DNA of 5,358 nucleotides, taken from assembly GCA_947630345.1 (NCBI GenBank), contig CANRHF010000131.1, forward strand, positions 1 through 5,358, written 5' to 3'. The translations under genes were made by a program, and so were the position numbers. This DNA is from an uncultured Oscillospiraceae bacterium. GTDB lineage: Bacteria > Bacillota > Clostridia > Oscillospirales > Oscillospiraceae. The notes beneath the pieces are model-generated. The model did not search any database. It saw only the letters and a program-made list of their open reading frames with translations, and was not told the origin of the DNA. How positions within the stretch are numbered: position 1 is the stretch's first letter; every line of letters begins with the position of its first letter. Of this stretch, positions 5,154 through 5,358 are shown piece after piece.

Positions 5154-5180
5154 CTGCCCCGCCGGATCCCGGCGGGGCAG
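5154..5180 (+). terminator. Strong 12-bp hairpin, first of two tandem terminators
   Basis: CTGCCCCGCCGG (5154-5165) pairs perfectly with CCGGCGGGGCAG (5169-5180) around ATC. On the plus strand only TTTT at 5184-5187 follows. On the minus strand the stem is followed by CGGTTTGTT, so it may also stop the convergent gene. It begins seven bases after the mini-gene stop. Confidence 0.75.
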
Positions 5181-5192
5181 ACATTTTCAGGG

Positions 5193-5217
5193 CCGCGCTA
5201 AAAACGCGCGGTTTTTT
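5193..5217 (+). terminator. Intrinsic terminator of the spoVA unit
   Basis: CCGCGC (5193-5198) pairs with GCGCGG (5206-5211) around TAAAAAC and is followed at once by six T (5212-5217). This is a standard rho-independent terminator for the plus strand; it lacks a T-tract in the other direction. Confidence 0.88.
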
Positions 5218-5271
5218 CCTTTGTTCTACGCCACCTGATAGCCAAATAGGCCGCTTTCCATGGTACATCCT

Positions 5272-5358
5272 TTACAGCGCCACCGCCTGATCCAAGTGGA
5301 AGAAATAGAGGTACTTCCCCTTCACCCGGCGCTCGAAGATCCGCTCCAGGGCCGAGGC
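5272..5358 (-). CDS. C-terminal end of an unrecognised convergent gene (5' end outside window)
   Basis: Reading the minus strand from the right edge gives 28 codons, beginning ASALERIFERRVKGKYLYF and ending HLDQAVAL, then TAA at 5274-5272. It is too short to appear as an ATG-started ORF here. Coding is supported by third positions that are almost all G or C (25 of 28) and by a plausible helical, basic-plus-aromatic tail. I do not recognise the family. The gene converges on the spoVA unit, and the 125 bases between the two stops hold the two hairpins. Confidence 0.72.
   Translation of the reverse strand, partial: ASALERIFERRVKGKYLYFFHLDQAVAL

Overview
The window reads as chromosomal DNA from an endospore-forming, GC-rich member of the Clostridia. 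An Oscillospiraceae/Ruminococcaceae-type gut anaerobe is my best guess. The grounds are two spoVA genes, an IreB-family regulator restricted to Firmicutes, strong AAGGAGG-type ribosome sites before most genes, and high GC at third codon positions (GC overall about 60% by eye). No IS element, tRNA, rRNA, CRISPR array or phage gene was seen.

Layout. (1) 3-1151 (+): the C-terminal half of pheT, the phenylalanyl-tRNA synthetase beta subunit, cut by the left edge. (2) 1178-1206: a near-consensus housekeeping promoter that starts a new unit. (3) 1236-2850 (+): ireB, then an unrecognised 96-aa protein, then a sugar-transfer-associated ATP-grasp enzyme whose ATG lies one base after the previous stop. 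(4) 2856-2880: a perfect 9-bp hairpin without a T-tract, followed by pcp (2898-3479), a pyroglutamyl peptidase. (5) 3480-3568: a short regulatory region with a possible terminator for pcp, a SigG/SigF-like forespore promoter and an 8-bp inverted repeat. (6) 3569-4946 (+): spoVAD and spoVAE, one base apart; spoVAC is not beside them. (7) 5009-5146 (+): a 45-residue ORF made only of Met, Asn, Gln, Ser, Lys and Arg, with a good ribosome site. It is followed by two strong hairpins, the second a textbook T-tract terminator. (8) 5272-5358 (-): the last 28 codons of a convergent gene that runs off the right edge.

How the parts fit together. pheT is translation housekeeping. The ireB group may link Ser/Thr-kinase signalling to the cell envelope, by inference from family knowledge only. 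spoVAD and spoVAE act in dipicolinic acid movement into and out of the spore. The Asn/Gln/Ser-only mini-gene sits between spoVAE and the terminators, so it may be co-expressed in the forespore. It is the least explained element here and the best candidate for something undescribed.
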